A DNA stretch of 64,000 nucleotides, taken from NCBI RefSeq assembly GCF_011601265.1, contig NZ_JAAOLX010000006.1, positions 186,001-250,000 of the forward strand. The letters run 5' to 3'. The DNA comes from Iodobacter violaceini (lineage in GTDB: Bacteria > Pseudomonadota > Gammaproteobacteria > Burkholderiales > Chitinibacteraceae). Below the pieces are notes generated by a model that did not search any database, was not told the origin of the DNA, and saw only the letters and a list, made by a program, of their open reading frames with translations. The translations under genes were made by a program, and so were the position numbers. This document shows, piece by piece, positions 45,970 through 55,011 of the stretch. Each line of letters begins with the position of its first letter. Within the stretch, counting starts at the first letter, position 1.

Positions 45970-46496
45970 TAAGGATTCCATTGCCATTCTGTAATCACAA
46001 CTTTAATTTCTAAATCACTGCGGCTCAGCGTTAATTTGTGCGGCAAACTGGGCTGCCCGCGATAATCGGTGCTTTCAATACGCCAGCCTGATTGTAAGAG
46101 CAGACGGCCATTTTCAATCTCACTCTGGCTTGTTACTGCAAGCTCCGGATCAGCCTCACCGCGCAGCCACCAGCGTAATCCTGACACAGGCAAGGGCCAG
46201 CCTAAAGCTTCAGCAATTAACTCATCAGCAGAGTGAGCTTTAGTTTCCCGCTGATTTGCATCACGCAAGCTGGCACTGCCAGGACTGAACCGCAGCTCTG
46301 CCGCCGTTTGCCCAAGTGGCCCGGATAAAGAAAGCTCACTTTGTTCACCCAGCTGATGCCAGTCGAATTGCGCATAATGCCTTTCATTTGCTACTTTTAA
46401 AGCCACCCTGCCACTGGCTGAATAACCAGCACGCGGGGCCTGGGGCACAGAGCTGCAGGCGCTTAATAAAAACAGCAAAACCAGCCATAAACGCAT
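45969..46496 (-). CDS. lolB: Outer-membrane lipoprotein LolB
   Basis: 175-residue lipoprotein acceptor that takes lipoproteins from LolA and inserts them into the outer membrane. Lipobox LLSACSS places the lipidated Cys at residue 14. The beta-barrel-like fold pattern YSASGRVALKVANERHYAQFDW, LSGPLGQTAAELRFS and RWWLRGEADP matches the family. Its ATG overlaps the stop of the upstream TPR lipoprotein gene (ATGA) and its stop overlaps the ispE start. Confidence 0.93.
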   Translation of the reverse strand: MRLWLVLLFLLSACSSVPQAPRAGYSASGRVALKVANERHYAQFDWHQLGEQSELSLSGPLGQTAAELRFSPGSASLRDANQRETKAHSADELIAEALGWPLPVSGLRWWLRGEADPELAVTSQSEIENGRLLLQSGWRIESTDYRGQPSLPHKLTLSRSDLEIKVVITEWQWNP

Positions 46497-48262
46497 CAGC
46501 GGATACCCAGGCGTGAAATCACCTCAAGCAGCGTTTCATTTTTTGCATCCACTAAAAGCGCTTCATCCACGATTTTTTTTGCTTCGGCTTTATCACCGAG
46601 CTGCCACAATACTTCTGCCAGATGAGCCGCCACATCCGGCTCGGTTAATTTTGCATAAGCCCGTTGCAGTAAATCTTTTGCCTCCTGCTTTTTACCCTGC
46701 TTATAACGCAGCCAGCCCAAGCTATCCAGAATAACCGGGCTGTCTGGCTCAAGCGCAATGGCCTGCTCCAGCAGTTTTTCGGCTTCTGCCAGCTTACTGG
46801 TACGCGTCAGCAGGGTATAACCCAAAGCATTCATTCCCTGAGCATTGGCTGGCATCAGCGCCACATACTTACGTAAATCGCTTTCAGCCAGGGCGTAATC
46901 ACCTTGCATATCCGCCATTAAAGCCCGATCGTAAATTAAATCTGCTGACTGCGGATAAACAGCGATGCCCTTACTTAAAGTATCCACACCCTTTTTGAAA
47001 TCTTTGGCCTCGCGCCACAGCTGCGCATCCATCTGGATGTGTTCAATTCGCGCCTGCTCAGTGTCTGCCGGCAAGGCCGCGATGGCTTTACGCGCCTCTT
47101 CCATTCTGCCTAAGCGGGCATAAACGCGGGGTAAGCGTTTTTTAGCAGAAGACGCAAACTCGCCCCCTACCAGGTTGTACCAGCTCAGTGCTTCATCAAA
47201 ACGGTAGCGCTCTTCAGAAATCTGGCCAAGGTAATAACGCAAGTTATCCACATTGCGTGGGTTTTGTGTAATAGCCGCGCTTAAATTCCGGTAAGCCGTA
47301 TCCAAATCGCGCTGCTGCAATGCAATTAAGCCAGTGCCAATTAAAGCGTCTAAATTTGTTGCCTGCAGATTCAGCACTTCCTTGTAAACCTGATTTGCCT
47401 CTGGTAAGCGCTGGGCAGCAACCAGCTCGCGTGCCAGCGAGTTGCGCAGCACCAGCGACATCGGATTGTCTTTTACTGATTTTTGCAAAAATGCCACGCT
47501 GCTGGCAGGCGATTGATTCGATAAAAGCTGAGCTTTGTACTGAATCACCGCATCCCAATTGGGACGGCTGGCCAGTGCACGATCCAACTCTGCAATTGCA
47601 TCGTTAAAGCGCTCCTGATTGGCCATCGCTACCGCACGGGCAAAATGCGCCTCTGGCAGCTGCGGATATTTTTGTGTCAGCTCATCCGTCAGCAGCCATG
47701 CGGCTTTTCTGTCGCTGGTTTTATCCCACAGCAAATGCATTTGCATAAAGAAAGCAGGGGCTTCCTCAGGTTTTGCAGCGAGTAAAGCCTCAATATGCGG
47801 GCGGGCTTCTTCTATCCGGTCGGCGCGAATTAATAAAGTCAGTAATATTTGCCGGGCCCCTGCCGAGTTGGGTGCGGCAGTAATCCATTGCTGAGCGGTT
47901 TCCTGAGCAAGCCCCAGCTGCCCTGCCCCTACCGCAACTTCTGTTGCCCGGCGCGCCACACGCGGGTCATGCGTGCGATTAGCAAGGTCGTACCATGTTT
48001 GCGCAGAAAGTGCAGTACGGCCACGCTGCAAGGAAATATCCGCGACTAAAAAGCGCAGTAATAAATCATTGGTTAAAGGTAAGCGCGATAAGGATTCCGG
48101 AGCAAAACTTTCATCCCTCACAGGCTCAGCATCACCTGCAGCTTCGGCGGGCTCGCTTGCGGCAGTGCCAGACGTTGATGCAACGGGCACAGAGGCGCAG
48201 CCGCCCAGGAATAAGCCGCTAATAAGTAAGCAAAGAGCATAGTGTCGGAAAGGGACGGGCAT
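46496..48262 (-). CDS. TPR-repeat outer-membrane-type lipoprotein
   Basis: 588 residues. A lipobox (GLFLGGCAS) sets the lipidated Cys near residue 22. Most of the rest (~70-585) is TPR and TPR-like helices, for example LGWLRYKQGKKQEAKDLLQRAYAKL and YDRALMADMQGDYALAESDLRKYV. Such proteins sit in front of lolB in many betaproteobacteria; their exact role is not settled. It heads the operon with lolB, ispE and tRNA-Gln, with 4-base overlap to lolB. Confidence 0.9.
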   Translation of the reverse strand: MPVPFRHYALCLLISGLFLGGCASVPVASTSGTAASEPAEAAGDAEPVRDESFAPESLSRLPLTNDLLLRFLVADISLQRGRTALSAQTWYDLANRTHDPRVARRATEVAVGAGQLGLAQETAQQWITAAPNSAGARQILLTLLIRADRIEEARPHIEALLAAKPEEAPAFFMQMHLLWDKTSDRKAAWLLTDELTQKYPQLPEAHFARAVAMANQERFNDAIAELDRALASRPNWDAVIQYKAQLLSNQSPASSVAFLQKSVKDNPMSLVLRNSLARELVAAQRLPEANQVYKEVLNLQATNLDALIGTGLIALQQRDLDTAYRNLSAAITQNPRNVDNLRYYLGQISEERYRFDEALSWYNLVGGEFASSAKKRLPRVYARLGRMEEARKAIAALPADTEQARIEHIQMDAQLWREAKDFKKGVDTLSKGIAVYPQSADLIYDRALMADMQGDYALAESDLRKYVALMPANAQGMNALGYTLLTRTSKLAEAEKLLEQAIALEPDSPVILDSLGWLRYKQGKKQEAKDLLQRAYAKLTEPDVAAHLAEVLWQLGDKAEAKKIVDEALLVDAKNETLLEVISRLGIR

Positions 48263-48506
48263 GGCACAATCCAGTAACGTCAGTAATCATTCCATATTAA
48301 CTCGGATATTTCAGATAGTAATAGCTCGTCTTACGCTTACTTTATTTGAAACGCATAGCAAGCAATAAGCTGATGAATGCACCACACCATGCAAAAACAG
48401 AACTAAATCCTTTTAAAACAGATAATTACGTTATTTTTGTACATTATTTCCACGTCAGAACACCCTACAGCCCGATCAGGCTTCAGCCCGCTCACAGGAA
48501 AACAAA

Positions 48507-49322
48507 GTGCCAGAATTACCAGAAGTTGAAACCACACGAAGAGGAATCGCATCGCATATTGAGGGTGCAGAGATCAAAAGTGTGATTATTCGCCAGCCAA
48601 GGCTGCGCTGGCCCATTCCTGCCGATCTGGCACAAATGCTGGAAGGCCGGAAAATTCTTAGCCTGAGCCGCCGTGCCAAATACCTTCTTTTTAGCTTTGA
48701 GCACGGCACACTGATTATCCATTTAGGCATGTCAGGTAATTTACGCGTATTAACTGAAGCTTTTCCTGCAGAAAAGCATGATCATTTTGATTTGATTTTA
48801 AGTAATGGAAAACGGCTGCGCTACCGGGACCCGCGCCGTTTTGGCGCTTGCTTGTGGCAAGCCGCAGAAAACGGGCCGCACCCGCTATTACAAAAGCTGG
48901 GGCCGGAGCCATTATCAGAGCAATTTAATACCGACCATCTTCTATCAGCCAACTCTAATCGGAAAATAGCGATTAAACTTGCGATTATGGATAATCATAC
49001 AGTGGTAGGCGTAGGGAATATCTATGCCTCTGAATCATTATTCAGAGCAAAAATTAATCCAAACCGGGCGGCAAATAGCTTAAATCCTCAAGAATCAGCG
49101 CAATTAGTTGCAGCAATCAAAGCAACACTAGGGGATGCAATTATTGCGGGCGGAAGCACACTGCGTGATTATGTGGATAGCGATGGTAAAGCAGGTTATT
49201 TTCAGCTGAGTGCATTTGTATATGGCCGGGCAGGTATGCCGTGCCGCATTTGCAACTCTGAAATTAAACAAATACGCCAGGGGCAACGCAGTACATTTTA
49301 TTGCCCACATTGCCAGCATTAA
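48507..49322 (+). CDS. mutM: Formamidopyrimidine-DNA glycosylase (MutM/Fpg)
   Basis: 271-residue base-excision enzyme removing 8-oxoguanine. Catalytic Pro2 and Glu3 are in MPELPEVETTRRG; the helix-two-turn-helix NHTVVGVGNIYASE and the C-terminal zinc finger CRICN...YCPHC (CX2CX16CX2C) are complete. The start is GTG at 48507 with CAGGAAA upstream; Pro2 must follow it directly, which fixes the start. Divergent from the lolB operon. Confidence 0.97.
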   Translation: MPELPEVETTRRGIASHIEGAEIKSVIIRQPRLRWPIPADLAQMLEGRKILSLSRRAKYLLFSFEHGTLIIHLGMSGNLRVLTEAFPAEKHDHFDLILSNGKRLRYRDPRRFGACLWQAAENGPHPLLQKLGPEPLSEQFNTDHLLSANSNRKIAIKLAIMDNHTVVGVGNIYASESLFRAKINPNRAANSLNPQESAQLVAAIKATLGDAIIAGGSTLRDYVDSDGKAGYFQLSAFVYGRAGMPCRICNSEIKQIRQGQRSTFYCPHCQH

Positions 49323-49390
49323 TAATTTAATTAAAAAGAACGACTTACAAAGCCTGCATTTGTGCGGGCATCGCAAATAGAGAGATGGCA

Positions 49391-51397
49391 ATGAGCACCG
49401 ATTATCTGCATCAAAACGATTTGGCAGTAAATGACCCAAGTGGCAGCGATCGCTTAGTCGGGGATTTCCAGGCGTACAGCACTTGGCGTGCCGAACTCAC
49501 GCAGGCGATCAGCCAGCTTGCACGCTGGTTAACCGAGCAGGATTTAGAAGATGCACAAAGTAATTTACGTATTTCCCAGCTGATCGAAAAACTGCGTGAA
49601 GACAAACTGAATATTGCGTTTGTAGCGGAGTTTTCCCGCGGGAAATCAGAGCTCATCAATGCGATTTTCTTTGCTCATTATGGCAAGCGCATCCTGCCTT
49701 CGTCAGCAGGCCGCACCACCATGTGCCCTACCGAGCTGCTTTACGATGCATCACGTGAGCCATCGATTCAGCTATTACCCATTGAAACCCGCGCTCAGAA
49801 TGTCACCACCAGCGAATACCGCCGCTATCCGGAAGAATGGAAAACCATTCCTCTGGATATCAATGATTCTGACGCCATGTTTGAGTCGTTTCGCCATGTT
49901 GGCCTCACACGCCGTGCCCCGGTGGCAGAGGCAGCCAGCTATGGGCTTTATAATGCAGAAGACCCGGATCAGCTGATTGCAGTGGACGCCCAGGGCACTA
50001 TTGAGATTCCATGCTGGCGCCATGCAGTGATCAACTTCCCGCATCCGCTGCTTAAACAAGGCCTGGTCATTTTAGACACGCCGGGCCTGAATGCGATTGG
50101 TACAGAACCTGAGCTGACGCTTAATCTGCTGCCTAATGCACACGCTATTCTGTTTATTCTGGCGGCAGATACGGGTGTAACCCGCTCGGATATTGATATC
50201 TGGCGCTCCCACATTGCCAAAGGCGGCAATCGTGGCCGCCTGGCTGTGCTTAATAAAATTGACAGTATGTGGGACGAATTAAAAACCCCGGAGCAAATCG
50301 AAGCGGAAATCGAGCACCAGATCAGTACAACGGCCGAGCTGCTGGGCGTGCCTGTTGGCCATGTTTATCCTATTTCGGCACAAAAAGCGCTGGTGGCAAA
50401 AGTAAATCAGGACGTCGATTTGCTCGCCCGCTCGCGCCTCACTGCCCTTGAAGAAGCGTTGTCTAACGAGCTGCTTCCTTCCAAGCAGGATATCGTGCGC
50501 GACAGCACCATTACCGAAGTAGAAGACATCGTTAAAAGCATGCGCTCAATCCTTAGCGTTCGCCGCAGTGGCGTGCTGGAGCAGCTGAACGAGCTATCCA
50601 CCTTGCGCGGTAAAAATCAGGATGTGGTCGGGCAAATGATGGACAAAGTCCACGCCGACAAGCGCAAATTTGAACAAGGCTTAGTACGCTTTCAGGCCCT
50701 GCGCAGCATTTTTAGCCAGCAAACCAATCAATTATTATCCTTGCTGGGCATTGATGCGCTGAAAAGCAATATTGAAGCCGTACGCAATCAAATGGAACAC
50801 AGTATGTTTTCCTTTGGTGAAGGCGGCCTGCGCGCCATCATGGATCAGTTTTTTAAAGACGTGAATGGCAACATCAGCCAGTCTGCCGTACAGGTAGCTG
50901 AAATCCAGGCCATGATGGCGGCAATGTATAAAAAGTTTAGTGAAGAACACGGCCTTGGCAATGTCACGCCTCCGCCCTTCTCTACTTTGAAATACCATAA
51001 AGAAATTTCACGGCTGGAAAAATCCTTCCGCGAGCATTTCAACACCATCAGCACTCTGCTGACCACCAGCAAGGGCAAGCTGTCGCACAAGTTTTTTGAA
51101 ACCATCGCCAGCCGTGTGCTTTATGTATTTGAAGTAGCCAACCGCGATGTTGAAAACTGGCTGAAAGCGGTGATGGCTCCGATGGAAACACAGGTACGCG
51201 AGCATCAGCTGCAATTACGCCGCCGCCTGGAAAGCATCAAGCGCATCCATAAGGCCACCGACACACTGGAAGGCCGTATCGAAGAGCTGGAAGAAATGGA
51301 CAGGCAGCTCGGCACCCAGCTGGCCGATATGGACGGACGTTTACGCAATATTTATGCCGCGCTAAATGCAGATATTTTTGCGGCAAAAGCAGCGTAA
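49391..51397 (+). CDS. Dynamin-like GTPase
   Basis: 668 residues. The G domain (~60-290) has P-loop AEFSRGKSELINAIF, where the first Gly is Ala, switch/G3 ILDTPGLN and G4 LNKID. The C-terminal half is long alpha-helical and coiled coil, ending in Arg/Glu-rich heptads (~600-660), as in bacterial dynamin-like proteins, which act on membranes. ATG 49391 is favoured over ATG 49385 because AGAGAG lies six bases before it. Probably a single-gene unit with mutM upstream. Confidence 0.9.
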   Translation: MSTDYLHQNDLAVNDPSGSDRLVGDFQAYSTWRAELTQAISQLARWLTEQDLEDAQSNLRISQLIEKLREDKLNIAFVAEFSRGKSELINAIFFAHYGKRILPSSAGRTTMCPTELLYDASREPSIQLLPIETRAQNVTTSEYRRYPEEWKTIPLDINDSDAMFESFRHVGLTRRAPVAEAASYGLYNAEDPDQLIAVDAQGTIEIPCWRHAVINFPHPLLKQGLVILDTPGLNAIGTEPELTLNLLPNAHAILFILAADTGVTRSDIDIWRSHIAKGGNRGRLAVLNKIDSMWDELKTPEQIEAEIEHQISTTAELLGVPVGHVYPISAQKALVAKVNQDVDLLARSRLTALEEALSNELLPSKQDIVRDSTITEVEDIVKSMRSILSVRRSGVLEQLNELSTLRGKNQDVVGQMMDKVHADKRKFEQGLVRFQALRSIFSQQTNQLLSLLGIDALKSNIEAVRNQMEHSMFSFGEGGLRAIMDQFFKDVNGNISQSAVQVAEIQAMMAAMYKKFSEEHGLGNVTPPPFSTLKYHKEISRLEKSFREHFNTISTLLTTSKGKLSHKFFETIASRVLYVFEVANRDVENWLKAVMAPMETQVREHQLQLRRRLESIKRIHKATDTLEGRIEELEEMDRQLGTQLADMDGRLRNIYAALNADIFAAKAA

Positions 51398-51527
51398 ATA
51401 CGCATAAAGGGTGTCTTCAGGTGAAAAAGCCCGACAGGCAGGATCCATACAACGTTTCCCGCCTTCGTGCTTTATGCCTTCACCCGAACCTTTCAAGCTT
51501 CACCGTGTCTTACAGAATCTGTCTATT

Positions 51528-51559
51528 AACGCCGCCTTTCACAGGCGGCGTTCTCTTTT
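51528..51559 (+). terminator. Terminator between dynamin-like gene and cutC
   Basis: Perfect 10-bp stem AACGCCGCCT (51528-51537) / AGGCGGCGTT (51543-51552), then CTCTTTTG. The cutC ribosome site follows directly, so it could also regulate cutC. Confidence 0.75.
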
Positions 51560-51569
51560 GGAAGCTGAT

Positions 51570-52313
51570 ATGTCTGATATTTTGCTGGAAATCTGTGCCG
51601 GATCGGTCACCTCATGCCTCGCTGCCCAGGAAGGCGGAGCACATCGGGTTGAGTTTTGCGACAATCTGCTTGAAGGTGGCACCACGCCATCTTACGGACA
51701 AATCGCCGTTGCCAGAGAGCGGCTGTGGATTGGCCTGAATGTCATTATCCGCCCGCGTGGCGGCGATTTTTTATACACAGAACTGGAATACGAAGTCATG
51801 CAGCGAGATATTATCGCCTGCAAAAAGCTGGGGGCAGATGGCGTAGTCATCGGCATACTCACAGCTAATGGCTATATCGATGTACCGCGCTGCAAAGCCC
51901 TGGTTGAGCTGGCCAGCCCCATGCAAGTCACCTTCCACCGCGCTTTCGATGTGGCGCAAAACCCGCTAAAAGCGCTGGAAGACGTGATTGCCACCGGCTG
52001 TAACCGCCTGCTGAGCAGCGGCCAGGCCGCTACGGCCTCAGAGGGCGCGACCATGCTCAAAGCGCTGCAAACCGCCGCTGGTGATCGCTTAATCGTTATG
52101 CCCGGTGCAGGCGTGCGCAGTAATAATATTGCTGAATTAGTTGCCGCTACCGGCTGCAAAGAATTCCACACCTCGGCCCGCCTGCCCTTTGCCAGCAAAA
52201 TGCGCTATTGCAACCCGAATGTACATATGGGCATCCCCGGCCAGGACGAATACGCCTTAGTAGAAACCAATGCCGGGCTGGTAAAAGAAATCATTGCCAG
52301 GGCCACCATATAG
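51570..52313 (+). CDS. cutC: CutC-family protein (copper homeostasis annotation)
   Basis: 247-residue TIM-barrel protein. LLEICAGSVTSCLAAQEGGAHRVEFCDNLLEGGTTPSYG at the N-terminus, then NVIIRPRGGDFLYTE, TFHRAFDVAQNP, and MPGAGVRSNNIAEL and EFHTSAR near the end are all diagnostic of CutC. The copper role of bacterial CutC is disputed; the enzymatic activity is unknown. ATG 51570 follows GGAAG and is the family start; the frame extends further upstream through the terminator hairpin. Confidence 0.93.
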   Translation: MSDILLEICAGSVTSCLAAQEGGAHRVEFCDNLLEGGTTPSYGQIAVARERLWIGLNVIIRPRGGDFLYTELEYEVMQRDIIACKKLGADGVVIGILTANGYIDVPRCKALVELASPMQVTFHRAFDVAQNPLKALEDVIATGCNRLLSSGQAATASEGATMLKALQTAAGDRLIVMPGAGVRSNNIAELVAATGCKEFHTSARLPFASKMRYCNPNVHMGIPGQDEYALVETNAGLVKEIIARATI

Positions 52314-52462
52314 ATATAACGATTAAATCCTTCGTTTAGCAGCCCAACTTCGGTAAATTCGTCAGGTTATAGCATTGGCTTTGCTGCGGCCCACGGCCTT
52401 GCAGAGCAAAGCTCACAGAAAATCACCCGCATTTTGAAACAATCTCTTTGCCCGGATAAAGT

Positions 52463-53380
52463 ATGACTACCCTCAGTGAAGCAAGGCTGACTCACCTTAA
52501 GCAACTCGAAGCAGAGTCCATCCATATTATTCGAGAAGTAGCCGCAGAATTTGATAACCCGGTCATGCTTTATTCCATCGGCAAAGATTCTGCTGTAATG
52601 CTGCATCTGGCACTCAAAGCCTTTGCCCCAGGCAAGATGCCATTTCCGCTGATGCATGTGGATACCACATGGAAATTCGGCGAAATGATTACATTTCGCG
52701 ATAAAATGGCGGCAAAGTGCGGCTTTGATCTGATTGTTCACGTTAACGAAGAAGGTGTAAAAGCGGGTATCAATCCATTTAGCTCCGGCTCGGCCAAGCA
52801 TACCGACGTGATGAAAACCGAAGGCCTGAAGCAGGCGCTGAATAAATATAAATTTGATGCCGCTTTTGGTGGTGCCCGCCGCGATGAAGAAAAATCCCGC
52901 GCCAAAGAGCGCGTGTATTCATTCCGCGATAAAAACCATCGCTGGGACCCCAAAGTACAACGCCCGGAGCTGTGGAATATCTATAACTCCAAAATCGACC
53001 AGGGCGAAAGCATCCGAGTATTCCCATTGTCTAACTGGACAGAGCTGGATATCTGGCAATATATCTACCTGGAAAACATCGATATTGTGCCGCTCTATTA
53101 CGCCGACGTTCGCCCGGTAGTAGAGCGTAATGGCACCCTGATCATGGTCGATGACGACCGTATGCCTTTAGAAGCAGGTGAAGTGCCGCAAATGAAATCG
53201 GTGCGTTTCAGAACGCTGGGCTGTTACCCGCTCACCGGCGCGGTGGAATCCACCGCGCAAACGCTGCCGGAAATCATCCAGGAAATGCTGCTCACCACCA
53301 CCAGCGAGCGCCAGGGCCGCATGATCGACCACGATTCATCCGGCTCGATGGAAAAGAAAAAAATGGAAGGGTATTTCTAA
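52463..53380 (+). CDS. cysD: Sulfate adenylyltransferase subunit 2 (CysD)
   Basis: 305-residue catalytic subunit of ATP sulfurylase, making adenylylsulfate (APS) from sulfate and ATP. PP-loop [11 protein letters not shown] at ~33-43, [15 protein letters not shown] and the C-terminal [12 protein letters not shown]...KKKMEGYF are typical. ATG 52463 has CCCGGATAAAG upstream. It works with the GTPase CysN, encoded 134 bases downstream; this gap is wider than normal and contains a repeat-like inverted sequence. cysC/cysH are not in the window. Confidence 0.97.
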   Translation: MTTLSEARLTHLKQLEAESIHIIREVAAEFDNPVMLYSIGKDSAVMLHLALKAFAPGKMPFPLMHVDTTWKFGEMITFRDKMAAKCGFDLIVHVNEEGVKAGINPFSSGSAKHTDVMKTEGLKQALNKYKFDAAFGGARRDEEKSRAKERVYSFRDKNHRWDPKVQRPELWNIYNSKIDQGESIRVFPLSNWTELDIWQYIYLENIDIVPLYYADVRPVVERNGTLIMVDDDRMPLEAGEVPQMKSVRFRTLGCYPLTGAVESTAQTLPEIIQEMLLTTTSERQGRMIDHDSSGSMEKKKMEGYF

Positions 53381-53384
53381 GGCG

Positions 53385-53460
53385 GAGAGTCGGGAATGGG
53401 GGGTTGAGAGTAGGCGCAGGATGGGAAGGTTTTACTCCCGACTCCCCTCTCCCGACTCCC
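53385..53460. repeat. Imperfect inverted repeat in the cysD-cysN gap
   Basis: Left arm GGAGAGTCGGGAATGGGG...GAGAGTA and right arm (reverse complement) GGGAGTCGGGAGAGGGG... GGGAGTA match at about three quarters of ~28 positions. The unusually long spacer between cysD and cysN suggests a dispersed GGGAGTCGGG-type repeat inserted here. Confidence 0.6.
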
Positions 53461-53514
53461 AAGCGTCCTCCCCGCCCTCACTCCCTTAATAATCCATACT
53501 CTCGGAATATAAAC

Positions 53515-54951
53515 ATGTCACACCAATCTGATCTGATCGCCAGCGATATCGAAGGCTATTTAAAGCAGCATGAAAACAAAGACCTGCTGCGCTTTATTAC
53601 CTGTGGCAATGTGGACGACGGTAAATCCACCCTGATCGGCCGCCTGCTGCACGATTCAAAACTGATTTTTGAAGACCAGCTGGCCGCTATTCAAAAAGAC
53701 AGCAAAAAGTTTAACACCACCGATCAGGAAATCGATCTGGCCCTGCTGGTGGATGGCCTGCAAGCCGAGCGTGAGCAAGGCATTACCATCGACGTGGCAT
53801 ACCGCTACTTCAGCACTGAAAAACGCAAATTTATCATTGCTGATTGCCCCGGCCACGAGCAATACACCCGCAATATGGCAACCGGTGCCTCCACCTGTGA
53901 TCTGGCCGTCATCCTGATCGACGCGCGTTATGGCGTGCAAACCCAGACCCGCCGCCACAGCTATATCGTCAGCCTGCTGGGCATTAAACACGTGATTATC
54001 GCCATCAATAAAATGGACCTGGTTGAATTCAGCGAAGAGCGTTTTAATGAAATCCGCGCCCAATACCTGGAGCTGGCTAAATCCTTAAATATTGCCGACA
54101 TTCAGTTTGTGCCGATCTCCGCCCTGCGCGGCGATAATGTGGTGACTCCGAGCGAACAATCCCCCTGGTACACCGGCCTGACCTTTATGCAGCATCTGGA
54201 AGCCGTGCAGATCAACCGCGACAGCCGCCTAGAAGCCTTCCGCCTGCCGGTGCAATACGTAAACCGCCCTAACCTCGATTTCCGTGGCTTTTGCGGCACC
54301 ATCGCCGCTGGCCGAGTTTCCCCCGGCGACGAAATCATCGCCCTGCCCTCCGGCAAGGCCGCCAAAGTCAAAGCAATTGTCACCTATGAGGGCGAATTAG
54401 ACACCGCCTTCACCGGCCAGGCGATTACCCTGACGCTGGATCGCGAGATCGATATCAGCCGTGGCGATATGATCGTCAAAGCCAGCGAGCTAGCCCCGCA
54501 AACCGGCCAGGCACTTGATGCCCACATCGTATGGATGAACGAAGCACCGCTCACCGTTGGCAAAGAATACAGCTTTAAACTGGCAGGCAAAAATGTCTTT
54601 GGCCGCATCGCCCAGATCGCCCACCGTGTGGACGTAAACAGCATGGAGCATGTAGAAGCCAGTGAGCTTAAACTCAACGAAATCGGCCTCTGCCGCGTCA
54701 TTCTGAATGCACCCGTGGTGTTTGATAGCTACCGCGATTGCAAAGGCACCGGCAGCTTTATCGTGATCGACCGCCTGAGCAACGCCACCGCCGGCGCAGG
54801 CATGATCGAACAGGCCGCAGCCCATTCAGCCAGCAATGAGCAGGATGAACTGGCCAAATGGCGGGCGTTTGAAGTGGACCTGAACACACTGGTACGCAAA
54901 CACTTCCCGGAATGGGGAGCGCGGGATGTGAGGGAGATTTTTAAGGGGTAA
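53515..54951 (+). CDS. cysN: Sulfate adenylyltransferase subunit 1, GTPase (CysN)
   Basis: 478-residue translation-factor-type GTPase that drives APS synthesis by CysD. G1 GNVDDGKST (~25), G3 [13 protein letters not shown]4 NKMDL and the EF-Tu-like domains II and III are present. There is no C-terminal APS kinase domain, so it is CysN and not the CysNC fusion. ATG 53515 (MSHQSDL) is the family start; the frame extends to 53404 through the inverted repeat and that part has no family sequence. Confidence 0.97.
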   Translation: MSHQSDLIASDIEGYLKQHENKDLLRFITCGNVDDGKSTLIGRLLHDSKLIFEDQLAAIQKDSKKFNTTDQEIDLALLVDGLQAEREQGITIDVAYRYFSTEKRKFIIADCPGHEQYTRNMATGASTCDLAVILIDARYGVQTQTRRHSYIVSLLGIKHVIIAINKMDLVEFSEERFNEIRAQYLELAKSLNIADIQFVPISALRGDNVVTPSEQSPWYTGLTFMQHLEAVQINRDSRLEAFRLPVQYVNRPNLDFRGFCGTIAAGRVSPGDEIIALPSGKAAKVKAIVTYEGELDTAFTGQAITLTLDREIDISRGDMIVKASELAPQTGQALDAHIVWMNEAPLTVGKEYSFKLAGKNVFGRIAQIAHRVDVNSMEHVEASELKLNEIGLCRVILNAPVVFDSYRDCKGTGSFIVIDRLSNATAGAGMIEQAAAHSASNEQDELAKWRAFEVDLNTLVRKHFPEWGARDVREIFKG

Positions 54952-54976
54952 TGATTTTTAAATACCTATAAAATAT

Positions 54977-55011
54977 AAAAATGGCCCACTCATTGAGCGG
55001 GCCATTTTTTT
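54977..55011. terminator. Bidirectional terminator between cysN and the PglL-like gene
   Basis: ATGGCCC (54981-54987) pairs with GGGCCAT (54999-55005), with inner CTCA/GAG pairing; A4 on the left, T6-7 on the right. It covers the stop region of the leftward PglL-like gene. Confidence 0.9.

Noticed and set aside
53404-53514. N-terminal extension of cysN
   Set aside because: It reads through the inverted repeat in the spacer; CysN family sequence begins at 53515.
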